Shown: piece by piece, positions 33,639-43,171 of the stretch
Position numbering within the stretch: the first letter of the stretch is position 1
Layout of the letters: each line of letters starts with the position of its first letter
NCBI GenBank assembly: GCA_031553655.1
Contig: JAVBLG010000012.1
Span: 1 to 57,653 of the forward strand
Source: JAVBLG01 sp031553655
GTDB taxonomy: Bacteria; Desulfobacterota; Desulfovibrionia; Desulfovibrionales; Desulfovibrionaceae
Length of the DNA: 57,653 nt
Reading direction: 5' to 3'
The notes under the pieces: generated by a model
What the model was told of the DNA's origin: nothing
The model's input: only the letters and a program-made list of their open reading frames with translations
The model's database searches: none
Program-made: the position numbers and the translations under genes

Positions 33639-36239
33639 GTGAACCTCAGGACAAGATCAACTCCCATATCGCCTTTCGCCTCCCCTCCCAAGCCGGATGC
33701 CGAACGTAATGCTGACCGTAATGTGGAACAAAGGCAAAAGCTTGCCGACGACGTGTGGCGTTTTTTGACTGAATTTACCACACGCGGCAGACCTGATGGG
33801 TTTCGCATCTTTGTTTCCGGCAAAGCTGATACCGCTAACACTCCGAGTGCTTTGGCGGCGGCTCGGGCACGTAGTAATACTATTGACGAGCCGGTGGTCC
33901 TTGCAAGCGTTGAATTTTCTATCTTATTTGTTGGGCTATCCCTACGTAGCGCCGCATCGGTAGGTAAGTTCGGCTCTTATTTCAATTCAAAATTGTCATT
34001 ATCGTTTCCTCAGCTTGCGCCAGTGGATTTCATGGTCACTGATAAATACAAAATTGACGACAGTATTGTATTGATCGCAACCAAAAGACTTGATGAACTC
34101 TGGGATGGTCTGCTGCGTGATCTTACAGAAGACTTGAAAGGAGAGGAACCCGAACAATCACAATCTACTTTTGACGTTAAAGACTTTCTCCTGCGAGGCG
34201 ATCAGCGCCGGGTCAACCTGCCTGAGCTGAAGGAAAATATATTACACGACCCAAACATGGGGCACTGGGATCTCCACAACCCTGAAAATTGGCCTAAAAC
34301 CAACAATCTTTATGGGCATCTGCCGCTTGAAGAAAAATTGGTGGCCCGCGATCCGGCGCGGGATATACAAAAACACGTGCCGGTGGCGATAGACTTCGGC
34401 ACATCCAGCACGGTCGTGGCTATTGGCGGACAGGGACAAAGCCGCCTCTTGCGCATAGGAGGAAAAGACTTGCGCGAGGCTCCCCGGCCCGGCGACTTTG
34501 AAAACCCAACTTGTCTGGAAATGCTGGATTATAACGCATTTATGGCTGATTGGCGCGCTCATCCCTACAAGCCGTACATTCAATGGGCGCACGTGAAATG
34601 TTCGCACTGGGCCAGATCCGAACTTGCGCATGACGCCTCATGTAAAACCATACAGAGCGGCATCACCAACCTGAAAACATGGGCCAAAGGCGGAACAGCG
34701 CAGCCGCCCCTGCCCCGTCGGGATCAAAATGCCTGTGAATTTATCTTGCAATGGCCCGAGTCCATTTCGCGCAATCCACAAGACAATTTTGCCAGGGCTC
34801 CGTTCAATCCATTGGAGCTTTACGCATACTTTCTGGGGCTATACATAAACAATCAGCATAGTTATGGCGGGCGTATATATCACGAATACTACATGAGTTT
34901 TCCGGTAAAATTTGACAAAGCCACGCGTATGCGCATTATGGACAGTTTTTCGCGCGGGCTGGAGCGCAGTTTGCCGGCAACTTTGGGGTTACGCAATGAT
35001 TGGCGCGGCAATACGCCATTTTCCATTGTTGAGGGAGCCAGCGAGCCGGCCGCCTATGCCGCCGGAGTTTTGCCGGCAATGGGCCTGGAGCCTACCAGTG
35101 ACGGCGTGCCGTTTGGGGTTTTTGACTTCGGGGGAGGCACAACCGATTTCGCCATCGGGCTGTATCGCCTGCCCACAGCAAAAGAGGAACAGGAACACGG
35201 CTGGGAACAGGTGCTGGACATGCTTGACAGCTCCGGCAATGAAACTCTCGGTGGCGAGCATTTGTTACATCATATGGCTTATGCGGTAGTGCGGAGCAAT
35301 ATGAAAAAATTGTTGTCCACAGGCACGGGCCTGCCTTTTGCTATGCCGCCCGATGCCGTTCCATTCCCCGGGTCCGAGCTTCTGCTGGAGAACAGCCTTG
35401 TGGCCCGCACCAATACCACAAAACTTTGTGAGGCGTTGCGTCCTTTATGGGAAGAAGGAGGTCTGGACACCCAGGGAACCGATCAAATATCTCTTACTCT
35501 GTTCGATCGCGGTGAAGCGGAACATGCCGGCATCACCCTGGACGTAAACGATGACAGACTGCGTGAGCTTTTGCGCCGACGCATCGCCCTTGGAGTGGAG
35601 GAATTTTTTACCACATTCCGCCAGGCATTCAAAATTTTTAAAATTTTACCGAAAGAATTTCACATTCTGCTGGCGGGCAATTCTTGCCGTTCTCCATTGG
35701 TAACGGAAGCTTTTGAAAACGCCCGCCAAAAAATTGCGGACGATCCCCATTTGTCCGATGTTATCAATATTCATGCCCCGTTGCTTTATAAAGAAACAGA
35801 TCCCTATGCCCCCACGTTGAAAACCGGAGTGGCCCTCGGGCTTTTGCGCATTGTGCCCGGCGAGGGTACCGGCATGGTGGAGCGTTCTCTGGCCCGCAAC
35901 GATGAAACCCCCTTCAGATATACCGTGGGAATGTTCAAACAAGATGCGTTAATGCCGGTTTTACATCGTTATGATGTTTACGGGAAGTGGCGGCCCCTGA
36001 CCAGGGTGCGTAGCGATCTGGTCATGCTTATGGGCTATACCGATTCTCCCCTGGCTGCGGAAGGGGGAATAAGGCGCGGGCAATGCCGGGAAAAGAGAAT
36101 TTCGTGGAATGACGGCGCCGCCGGTAAGATTGTTTTGATACGCGCTGTCGGCCCCGAGGTTATAGAGTTGGTTCTGGCCACCCCGGACTCCTATATTCCT
36201 GATAAAAATGAGCTCCGGGTGTTGAACCTTGCCGAATAG
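33639..36239 (+). CDS. Divergent Hsp70/actin-fold ATPase with novel N-terminal domain
   Basis: Starts at a GTG after CAGGAG; 866 residues. The first 245 residues are an unrecognised alpha/beta domain. The Hsp70-like ATPase begins near 248 with phosphate-1 VPVAIDFGTSSTVVA, has phosphate-2 GVFDFGGGTTDFAIG near 493 and an adenosine motif, FHILLAGNSCRSP, near 672. The sequence after about 760 is beta-rich and does not look like a DnaK substrate domain with lid. The protein upstream is GrpE-like. No J-protein is encoded nearby. It is not housekeeping DnaK; similar two-gene sets of unknown role occur in accessory regions, so a specialised remodelling or conflict role is possible (inference). Confidence 0.75.
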   Translation: MNLRTRSTPISPFASPPKPDAERNADRNVEQRQKLADDVWRFLTEFTTRGRPDGFRIFVSGKADTANTPSALAAARARSNTIDEPVVLASVEFSILFVGLSLRSAASVGKFGSYFNSKLSLSFPQLAPVDFMVTDKYKIDDSIVLIATKRLDELWDGLLRDLTEDLKGEEPEQSQSTFDVKDFLLRGDQRRVNLPELKENILHDPNMGHWDLHNPENWPKTNNLYGHLPLEEKLVARDPARDIQKHVPVAIDFGTSSTVVAIGGQGQSRLLRIGGKDLREAPRPGDFENPTCLEMLDYNAFMADWRAHPYKPYIQWAHVKCSHWARSELAHDASCKTIQSGITNLKTWAKGGTAQPPLPRRDQNACEFILQWPESISRNPQDNFARAPFNPLELYAYFLGLYINNQHSYGGRIYHEYYMSFPVKFDKATRMRIMDSFSRGLERSLPATLGLRNDWRGNTPFSIVEGASEPAAYAAGVLPAMGLEPTSDGVPFGVFDFGGGTTDFAIGLYRLPTAKEEQEHGWEQVLDMLDSSGNETLGGEHLLHHMAYAVVRSNMKKLLSTGTGLPFAMPPDAVPFPGSELLLENSLVARTNTTKLCEALRPLWEEGGLDTQGTDQISLTLFDRGEAEHAGITLDVNDDRLRELLRRRIALGVEEFFTTFRQAFKIFKILPKEFHILLAGNSCRSPLVTEAFENARQKIADDPHLSDVINIHAPLLYKETDPYAPTLKTGVALGLLRIVPGEGTGMVERSLARNDETPFRYTVGMFKQDALMPVLHRYDVYGKWRPLTRVRSDLVMLMGYTDSPLAAEGGIRRGQCREKRISWNDGAAGKIVLIRAVGPEVIELVLATPDSYIPDKNELRVLNLAE

Positions 36240-36271
36240 GGCATTTTGCACAGTCATGTTATATTTAGAGC

Positions 36272-36312
36272 AGTTTGCCTTTGAAATTATCCATGACTTA
36301 AAGCTGATTTTT
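36272..36312. repeat. Dispersed repeat, family 2, partial copy 3
   Basis: TTTGCCTTTGAAATTATC is shared exactly with 37611-37630 and followed by a degenerate CTGA-TTTTTT stretch. It lies between the Hsp70-like gene and the FIST gene. Confidence 0.55.
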
Positions 36313-36324
36313 TCCCCTGGGAAA

Positions 36325-37524
36325 TCACGCTTCTTCACTGAAAAGGCAGAACACTCCCGTCCAGTCCAAAGTCCTGGGCTGCCCCATAATCGGCGCTATT
36401 TCCACGCCGCTGTAAATGCCCAGCAGCGGCGCGCGTCCGGCCACGGCCTTTTGCACCATAACGGCGTCTTCCAGCTCTCCGCTGTCGCGAGCGGCGCGTC
36501 CGGCGCAGTCGATATAGAAGGCGAAAACAGGCTTGCGCCGGCCAAGGCCGTTGAAAATGCCGTTTATCTTGGGTGGAATATAATCCAAATCCAGACTGCG
36601 CTGCATAATCTGGAAACGGGTGCCCGGCACCATGTCCGATTCAAACATGACAATGCCGTTGCGTTCCCTGTCTATGCCCAGGCACAGGCGGTTGGCGTAG
36701 TTTTTTTCATTGAAACGGCTGCGCGGGTCGCTGCGGTTGACGCCGAATATGACAAAAAAAGGAAGTTCCTCTTCCTTCAATTTGGCGATGGAGGCCATAA
36801 GCGGTAACGCGGGTTGTCCGTTCACCTCCAGAATGGTCTGCTTATCAGACTTGGTCACGGTATAATAGCCGCCGGACGGTCGGCAACCGTGCATAATTAC
36901 ACTGTCAATCTTGATTTTGTCGGAAAATTTCAGCATCATGGCCTGATGAACCTCGGTGCCGGAACCGTTCCATTGTGGATAGGAGGGACAGTCAAAACCG
37001 GCCTGAAGCCCCGCCCCAACCAATCTTGAGGGTAGATATCCGATTCCACGGCTCAGGCCCTGCAACATGGGAGTGGCCAGATTGAGGCGGACGTTATCAT
37101 TCGAGCGGTTGATTCCATCATAGAACATCATAAGCGGGCTGTTCGCGGTTACCCCGGCGGCAGCCAGCTTTTCCCCCATGCGCTCCCCAACTTCCTCTTC
37201 AAAATCAACCAATCCGCTTTCGGAAAACAGTTCAAAATCCTGCCCGTCCATCCATACGGCCGCAAGCCCCACCTGAGCGCCGCAATATCCGAATGTCTCG
37301 TTGGTTATGGCTCCTATGCCGCCACCGCCGACAATGGCCGCCTGCCCGCCAAAAACGGAAGCCACAACGGAGCGCAAAAATTCGGGCTCATGCGCCGCTG
37401 TGGAAAACAGCATGACCAGCTCGCAGGGGTCTTGTCGGCCTGCTTTAGCAATAGCCTGTGAGGCGGCTTCCCTTCCGGCTTTTTCAGTATCCGTACACTC
37501 GCTGTAACCAACCTCAACACGCAT
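36325..37524 (-). CDS. FIST-domain sensor protein
   Basis: Start at the ATG at 37524 with GGGAGG upstream. The 399 residues contain FIST_N (PCELVMLFSTAAHEPEFL, then IVGGGGIGAITNETFGYCG) and FIST_C (FVIFGVNRSDPRSRFNEKNY, then AFYIDCAGRAARDSGELEDA). FIST domains are predicted to bind small ligands such as amino acids and are encoded next to kinases or methyl-accepting proteins. The gene follows the hybrid kinase gene at 37807-40872 on the same strand after 282 bp, so the two likely form one pathway. Confidence 0.9.
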   Translation of the reverse strand: MRVEVGYSECTDTEKAGREAASQAIAKAGRQDPCELVMLFSTAAHEPEFLRSVVASVFGGQAAIVGGGGIGAITNETFGYCGAQVGLAAVWMDGQDFELFSESGLVDFEEEVGERMGEKLAAAGVTANSPLMMFYDGINRSNDNVRLNLATPMLQGLSRGIGYLPSRLVGAGLQAGFDCPSYPQWNGSGTEVHQAMMLKFSDKIKIDSVIMHGCRPSGGYYTVTKSDKQTILEVNGQPALPLMASIAKLKEEELPFFVIFGVNRSDPRSRFNEKNYANRLCLGIDRERNGIVMFESDMVPGTRFQIMQRSLDLDYIPPKINGIFNGLGRRKPVFAFYIDCAGRAARDSGELEDAVMVQKAVAGRAPLLGIYSGVEIAPIMGQPRTLDWTGVFCLFSEEA

Positions 37525-37608
37525 ATCGCCTCCCTGTAATTCCAATTCCAAATTAAAACCGCGTTTATTCCGTAACCCGCAGGTTCACTTTTACCCTATA
37601 GTATTTTG

Positions 37609-37703
37609 CCTTTGAAATTATCTATTAGCTGAAACTGTTTTTTAAGAATTAAGGCTGATTGCCCTGCGCCGCCTTTCAGCGGCGGCTCGGAATAGCATGT
37701 TAT
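37609..37703. repeat. Dispersed intergenic repeat, family 2, copy 2
   Basis: Related over about 95 bp to 18160-18253. In this copy CCGCC-TTTCA-GCGGCGG can form a hairpin. It lies in the gap between the FIST gene and the hybrid kinase gene, next to a chain of other hairpins. Confidence 0.65.
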
Positions 37704-37706
37704 TAC

Positions 37707-37806
37707 GGCGGCTTCGCCGCCTACGTTACGAACGCTACGCGTTCTGACGGCCCTACCAACGCACGGGCCGTCAGAGCATTTCGCTCATTTCATTCGCAAA
37801 ACGCTC
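37707..37806. repeat. Chain of four hairpins downstream of the hybrid kinase gene
   Basis: GGCGGC/GCCGCC (37707-37721), GAACGC/GCGTTC (37730-37744), TGACGGCCC/GGGCCGTCA (37745-37773) and an imperfect AGAGC/GCTCT pair (37774-37806). The chain ends at the kinase stop codon. It resembles the chain at 32524-32605 in layout but not in sequence. Confidence 0.65.
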
Positions 37807-40800
37807 TTATTGGCCTCTGATTTGCGGAAAAGAGGTCCGCAGCAATTCGGCCGCATTGCCGTAATCAAACGATTCCACACAATCTTTCACCTTGTTTATT
37901 ACCGTATTGGCCTCCTGGCCAAAGTCGAAGCCTTCGAGCCGCCCAAGGCCGGAAACAATGGCCTCATAGTCGTAAGCCTCCAAAGAAATAAGCAATTCTG
38001 GCAAACTCGCAAGCAAGGCTGAAACGGTCTCCTTGTCCGCCGGAGCAGGAGCGCTTGAAGCCGGCTCCTTTTGCAGCGCCACGTCCAGCTTGCATCCCAT
38101 GGCCGCGAGAGCGCTGGTAAAAGACGGCAGATGCTCTCGGCAATAATCCGCATCACTCCGGGCCGAGGCTTTTTCCAGCTCAAGAGCCAGACGTGACAAT
38201 TCCATGGCTCCAACGCTGGCCAGAGAGCTTTTCATACCGTGCACATGCGTGGAGAAATCCCCAAGATTTTTATCTTCAAGCAAGTCTTCCAGCAATCGGC
38301 AAATAGTGGGAATCTTTTTGTTCAGCAGCTTCAAAGTTTGCTCATACACGTCCTGATGTCGCGCGGCATTATCAAAACCGGCCACAAAATTTATTTCGGA
38401 AATTTCCATAACCAGCTTCAAAACCGGCGAATATTCATTCGAAGCCGCTTCAGACCCGCTTTCCCCCCTTGGCGCCGGCGCGTCCAGTTTCAGATCCTTC
38501 GGCAGCCATTTACACAGAACTTCAGCCAACTCTCTTTTGCGGAACGGCTTGGCCATGAAGTCATTCATGGAGGCGGCCAGCATCTTTTCCCTCGCTCCGC
38601 TTATGGCATTGGCGGTGAGCGCCACAATGGGCTGAAGAGCATGTTTGCCGCCCAGCGCCCTTATGCGGGCAGTGGTTTCTATACCGTCCATTTCGGGCAT
38701 CATATGATCCATGAAAACGAGGTGATAATCTTTTTCCGAAACTTTTTTAACGGCTTCCATGCCGGACGAGGCGGTTTCGCAGATAATGCCGTGCAGGACT
38801 TTCAACAGACCCGAAGCCACAGTCAGGTTAACTTCATTATCATCCACCACAAGAATGCGGGTGTCCGGCGAATAAAGTGTTTCCACATCGCCCATCTGCT
38901 CCATCAGCATCTTTTCGTCGCCTAAAACTTTGGGTACGATTACAATAAAGGTGCTGCCCGAGCCATATTCGCTTTTAACCGAAATGCTTCCGCCAATGAG
39001 ATCCAGCATGTTTTTACATATGGAAAGCCCCAGCCCGGTTCCTTGAACATTACGGTTTTTCTCCGAGTCAAGACGCTTGAACGGTTCGAACAAATGTTCC
39101 TGGTCTTCACTTTTTATGCCTATGCCGGAATCGGACACGCTGAAAACCACGTTGTCCGCGTCAACATCCACCTTCAATTTTACGCGTCCCTCATCGGTAA
39201 ATTTGATGGCATTGCTGAGCAGATTGAGCATGATCTGTCTTAGACGCACATCGTCGCCGTAAAGACATGGCGAAATATCGTCAGTGCATTCAAATTCAAA
39301 AGCCAGATTCTTGTTGGCGGCAAGGTGCCTGCCCATTGAACAAATATTGTCGAGAAAAGAATTTAAGCTGAAATTCACCGGATTAAGAGTCATTTTTCCC
39401 GATTCCAGCTTGGAAAGGTCCAGAATACTGTTGATTATAGCCAGCAGCGATTCGGTGGAAACATGTATGTCATTGACATATTTTAGCTGAGATGGTGTAA
39501 GTTGCTTGTCGTGCCGTAGAATTTCCGAAATCCCCATAACAGCGTTGATAGGCGTGCGTATTTCGTGCGACATTTGCGCCAGAAACGCGCTTTTTACCTC
39601 ATTGGCATGCTCGGCCTCCTGCCGCTGGTGTTTTTCACTGATGTCGCTGAAAAAACCTTCTATTATACTGAATTGGGACTTATCCGGGCTTGTTTCCACC
39701 ACCTTGCAGCGGCTCCATATCCAACGAATGCCGCCGTCTCTATGGAGCACGCGAAACGTTACGTCTATCTGATCGTCCAATATCTGGAGTTTTTCAAATA
39801 GGCTTTCTTCAAGTTCCGACAAGTCCTCATGATGAACCAGGTCCATAAAGGATAAGCGGGAATTGTACATCAGGTCTTCCGGTGAGTAGCCGGTGAGCTT
39901 GAGACAGCCTTCGCTCAAATATTCCATACAATAATACGGCGGATCACAACGAAACCTGAAGGCGGTGTCAGGCAGCGCGGACAATAGGTGATCCTTGAGC
40001 CGCTCTATTTCATTGACTTCTCTGCTTTTCAGGAATTTCTCCGTCAAATCGGCCATTGCCGAGGCAAATTCAAAATCTTCCGGAGTCCATTCGCGTGTGT
40101 TGTGCAGGCAGTCAAAACGGATAACCCCTATGGGCATATATTCGTCCATAATGGGGCAATGCATGAAGGAGCGCACATTTCTGGAAAGCAGAAGAGCGGA
40201 TATATTAGACACTGTATCGTCGGTGACTGTATCCGGCACGGCAACAGTAATGCCGCTGTTGATCCTGCTTATGTACACGGGGTAAAGTTCAAGCCCAACC
40301 GCCTCGGCCGCGTTATGGCTGTTGTCATCGAGGGAATAGTAGGTTTCATTAACAATTTGATGCGTGGATTCATCAAACAGCCATATGCCCACCTGGCTGA
40401 AGCCTGTGGCTCTGGAGGCTATTTTGCTGATTATTTCGCAGGCGGAATGAAAGTCGCCGCTAAAATCCTCAAGTATGAAATTAAGTTCTTTGATGGCAGC
40501 ACGGCGCTTTTTGGCGTCAAGTTCCGGGTCTTCAGCTTTTAATACGATGATGAACGCCGGTTTGCCTTCCCACATGCAGGGAAAAGCGGGCAACTCCTCT
40601 GGCCACCCGGTCAGGCCGGCCAGCATCTGGTGCTCGAATTCACCGCCAAAGGGCAAGTCGAACGAGTCCGAAGCGGAGTCGGACGCGATATTTCCGGAAT
40701 CAGACGAATTTTCTTTGATATATACCCGTTCGACCGCGTCCAGTTTTTTGTATTTTGCAAATTCACGAAAACGGGAATTGCTCCAAAGCACATTTCCGGC

Positions 40801-40872
40801 GGCTGAGGCAACCAGCATAGAATCGCCCAGATATTCGGCCAGAGGTTTGAACTTTGCAAAATCAGATTCCAT
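37807..40872 (-). CDS. Hybrid histidine kinase: PAS-GAF-PAS-HisKA-HATPase-REC-HPt
   Basis: 1021 residues without transmembrane segments. Order: a PAS-like domain (1-75), GAF at about 150-290 (SQVGIWLFDESTHQIVNETY), PAS with a PAC motif at about 300-420 (GGIRWIWSRCKVVE), and HisKA (FLAQMSHEIRTPINAVMG). HATPase follows (NLLSNAIKFTDEGR, DSGIGI, GTGLGLSICKNML), then a receiver (LVVDDNEVNLTVA, phospho-Asp in LVFMDHMMPEMDG) and an HPt domain (HVHGMKSSLASVGAMELS). All phosphorelay steps are in one chain. No output regulator gene is adjacent; the FIST gene downstream is a likely input partner. Confidence 0.95.
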   Translation of the reverse strand: MESDFAKFKPLAEYLGDSMLVASAAGNVLWSNSRFREFAKYKKLDAVERVYIKENSSDSGNIASDSASDSFDLPFGGEFEHQMLAGLTGWPEELPAFPCMWEGKPAFIIVLKAEDPELDAKKRRAAIKELNFILEDFSGDFHSACEIISKIASRATGFSQVGIWLFDESTHQIVNETYYSLDDNSHNAAEAVGLELYPVYISRINSGITVAVPDTVTDDTVSNISALLLSRNVRSFMHCPIMDEYMPIGVIRFDCLHNTREWTPEDFEFASAMADLTEKFLKSREVNEIERLKDHLLSALPDTAFRFRCDPPYYCMEYLSEGCLKLTGYSPEDLMYNSRLSFMDLVHHEDLSELEESLFEKLQILDDQIDVTFRVLHRDGGIRWIWSRCKVVETSPDKSQFSIIEGFFSDISEKHQRQEAEHANEVKSAFLAQMSHEIRTPINAVMGISEILRHDKQLTPSQLKYVNDIHVSTESLLAIINSILDLSKLESGKMTLNPVNFSLNSFLDNICSMGRHLAANKNLAFEFECTDDISPCLYGDDVRLRQIMLNLLSNAIKFTDEGRVKLKVDVDADNVVFSVSDSGIGIKSEDQEHLFEPFKRLDSEKNRNVQGTGLGLSICKNMLDLIGGSISVKSEYGSGSTFIVIVPKVLGDEKMLMEQMGDVETLYSPDTRILVVDDNEVNLTVASGLLKVLHGIICETASSGMEAVKKVSEKDYHLVFMDHMMPEMDGIETTARIRALGGKHALQPIVALTANAISGAREKMLAASMNDFMAKPFRKRELAEVLCKWLPKDLKLDAPAPRGESGSEAASNEYSPVLKLVMEISEINFVAGFDNAARHQDVYEQTLKLLNKKIPTICRLLEDLLEDKNLGDFSTHVHGMKSSLASVGAMELSRLALELEKASARSDADYCREHLPSFTSALAAMGCKLDVALQKEPASSAPAPADKETVSALLASLPELLISLEAYDYEAIVSGLGRLEGFDFGQEANTVINKVKDCVESFDYGNAAELLRTSFPQIRGQ

Positions 40873-41068
40873 TACATCGACATAAGCTAATTGGAAAAAG
40901 ATTATAACAGCAACAAAAAAGCCCCGGCGCGGAACGGCCGCGCGGGCAATGCAGTCTAAAATGGATAACAGCGCAATCTCCGCCGTTCATAAGAAAAACT
41001 ATTACACCATATGTATAACTAATACAAGTACGGGTTAATCCTGCTCCCTCAGGCCTTCTCGCCGCGCG

Positions 41069-43006
41069 TCAGCCTTGCTCCGGCTCCCCGGACAGAATGC
41101 GCCACAACGTATTATAGCTGATACCCAGACGCACTGCAGCCGCCTGCTTGTTAAAATTGCAGCGCCTCACCGCGGATGCGGCTATTTCACGCCTGGCGCA
41201 GGCCAGCTGAGTTTTAAGGCTTTCTTCCCCACTTGAATAAAAGTTCGCATGTCTTATTTCACCATGCGATTCGGAATAAACAGACGTTTGTTCGGCCCAC
41301 TCGGCCAGAAGTTCCGTGAACAGACTTTCGTCGCGTTTACCATTTTCCAGCAGTATAAGATAACTCTCGATAAAGGCCAGCAGCTCGCGCACATTGCCCG
41401 GCCAGGAATAATTATTTATTGCCGCGCGCATTGCGGGAGTAAAATCGCGGAAATCCTTTCTATATTGAGCCAGCAAAGCGCCAAGTATGGTGGGTATGTC
41501 TTCAAGGCGCTGTCTGAGCGGAGGAATATGCAGCCGCAGAACGGCCAGACGATAAAAAAGGTCGCGGCGGAATGTTCCGGCTGCCACAAGCTCGGGCAGT
41601 GGCCGATGTGAAGCGCTGATTACCCTGATGTCAACTGGAATGATCATGTTCCCGCCAACCCGCACCAATTCCCTGCTTTCCAGAACGCGCAAAAGCCGCA
41701 ATTGGGCATTGTGCCCGATATCGCCGATTTCATCCAGAAAGAGCGTGCCACGATGGGCCATTTCAAACACTCCGGGCTTGCCCCCGCGCCGCGCCCCGGT
41801 AAATGCGCCCTCCTCATAGCCGAACAATTCGCTTTCAAGCAATGAATCGGGCAGGGCCGCGCAGTTGACAGCCACAAACGGTTGCTTGCTCCTCGGCCCG
41901 GAATTGTGCAAAGCCTGGGCCAGCACTTCCTTGCCGGTGCCGGTTTCACCCTGAATGCACAGAGCCGCGTTATGCGAGGCATAAAGAGGAATGGTTTTTT
42001 TCAGGCGCAGCACAGAATGAGCCTCGCCTTTGAAATCTTCAAGTTTGAAATGGGCCGCAAACCCGGATTTGTGCTGCATGCCGCGAATGCGCCCTGTAAT
42101 ATTATGAATATCGGCCACGCCGCTGATAAACGCCACCACTCCCTGACGCAACGTGTGGATGGTCACGGGCATAGTCGTTACCACCAGATCTTCGCCATGT
42201 ATGCTGACCACATTTTCGATTCTGGGTTTTCCGTCGCGCAGCACGTCGGATATGCGCAAGACATCGAAAAATGGTTCAAAAATGCGCTTATCATCCTGTT
42301 TGTTATTTATTTTTAAAAGTTCGGAAGCCTTGTCGTTGCTAAAAAATATTTCTCCGGACTGGCTGACGCAAACCACCCCTTCCTGAAAAAGCTTCAAGAT
42401 CGCCACAAGTTGCCCGGCCCCGGCGCGTTCTTCCCTTCTGACCTTGGCAACGCTTTTGGCCTGTCTGATGGCCAGTTTGATACTGCCGATATTGGGCGGA
42501 ATGATAAAACTGGGCATATTATGCTCGGCGGCCATGGCCGCAATTACCCCTCCTCCCACCAACACTTTCAATCCTTTGGCGATGGCGTCGTTGACTCCGT
42601 CGCGCAGATTTTGCACCGAGCTGTGCGGAATTTTATGGATGCGCATATCGAGCAAATTTTCCATAAAACCCATATCGATGGTCTCATCGTCATGCACGCT
42701 CAAGGCCACATGTCCGGACACTTCCCGCGCCCGCAGGAGCGCCTTGATCACATCCTGATCGGTTTTTTGAATCAATACTATGGAATGGCCGATCTGTTGT
42801 AAAATGGAAGCGCCGAAGGTGCTATAAAATAAGATTACTTCAAAACCTAGATCGAAGAGTTTTTGCACCCCCAACACCGGCGTGGCATAAGATATGTCAA
42901 AAAAGTCAAGAGTAAATTCCGGGTCGTGCATATAGGGCACCATCATCTGGCGCAGCATGGGCGTGTAGGTGAGCACGGCAAAGCGATACGGCGCGAACTC
43001 CGGCAT
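41069..43006 (-). CDS. PrpR-family sigma-54-dependent activator of the radical-enzyme operon
   Basis: Start at the ATG at 43006 after GGAGG. The 645 residues contain a PrpR_N-type sensor at about 1-190 (APYRFAVLTYTPMLRQMMV, GLKVLVGGGVIAAMAAEHNM), a PAS domain at about 205-310 (LFQEGVVCVSQSGEIFFSND), and an AAA+ domain (GETGTGKE, GAFTGA, FLDEIGDIG). The C-terminus has a Fis-type HTH (NKQAAAVRLGISYNTLWRIL). It is divergent from the glycyl radical enzyme gene, which has a sigma-54 promoter, so it is almost certainly its activator. The inducing substrate is unknown. Confidence 0.93.
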   Translation of the reverse strand: MPEFAPYRFAVLTYTPMLRQMMVPYMHDPEFTLDFFDISYATPVLGVQKLFDLGFEVILFYSTFGASILQQIGHSIVLIQKTDQDVIKALLRAREVSGHVALSVHDDETIDMGFMENLLDMRIHKIPHSSVQNLRDGVNDAIAKGLKVLVGGGVIAAMAAEHNMPSFIIPPNIGSIKLAIRQAKSVAKVRREERAGAGQLVAILKLFQEGVVCVSQSGEIFFSNDKASELLKINNKQDDKRIFEPFFDVLRISDVLRDGKPRIENVVSIHGEDLVVTTMPVTIHTLRQGVVAFISGVADIHNITGRIRGMQHKSGFAAHFKLEDFKGEAHSVLRLKKTIPLYASHNAALCIQGETGTGKEVLAQALHNSGPRSKQPFVAVNCAALPDSLLESELFGYEEGAFTGARRGGKPGVFEMAHRGTLFLDEIGDIGHNAQLRLLRVLESRELVRVGGNMIIPVDIRVISASHRPLPELVAAGTFRRDLFYRLAVLRLHIPPLRQRLEDIPTILGALLAQYRKDFRDFTPAMRAAINNYSWPGNVRELLAFIESYLILLENGKRDESLFTELLAEWAEQTSVYSESHGEIRHANFYSSGEESLKTQLACARREIAASAVRRCNFNKQAAAVRLGISYNTLWRILSGEPEQG

Positions 43007-43031
43007 AAGTATCCTCCATTTTTGCAATATA

Positions 43032-43046
43032 ATATTTTAAAAATAT
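43032..43046. promoter_or_regulatory. AT-rich 15-bp palindrome, possible activator site
   Basis: ATATTTTAAAAATAT is a perfect palindrome about 80 bases upstream of the -24 element of the radical-enzyme promoter. Position suits an enhancer site, but such an AT-rich palindrome can also arise by chance. Confidence 0.3.
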
Positions 43047-43124
43047 GATACTAGTGTCGCAAACAGGACGCAACAGCAAAAAAATATCATTACATTATAA
43101 GGTATTAATTGCAAAATGGCTTTG

Positions 43125-43140
43125 TGGCATACGCATTGCA
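43125..43140 (+). promoter_or_regulatory. Sigma-54 promoter of the glycyl radical enzyme operon
   Basis: TGGCATACGCATTGCA has -24 TGGCA and -12 TTGCA with exact spacing. Transcription would start near 43151, about 20 bases before the ATG at 43172. This also shows that the in-frame sequence from 43109 to 43171 is not coding. Confidence 0.8.
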
Positions 43141-43171
43141 CTACTTTTCACAAAACGAAGCGGAGGTGCTT

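Noticed and set aside
43109..43171. N-terminal extension of the radical enzyme
   Set aside because: It contains a perfect sigma-54 promoter, and a much better start with CGGAGG lies at 43172.
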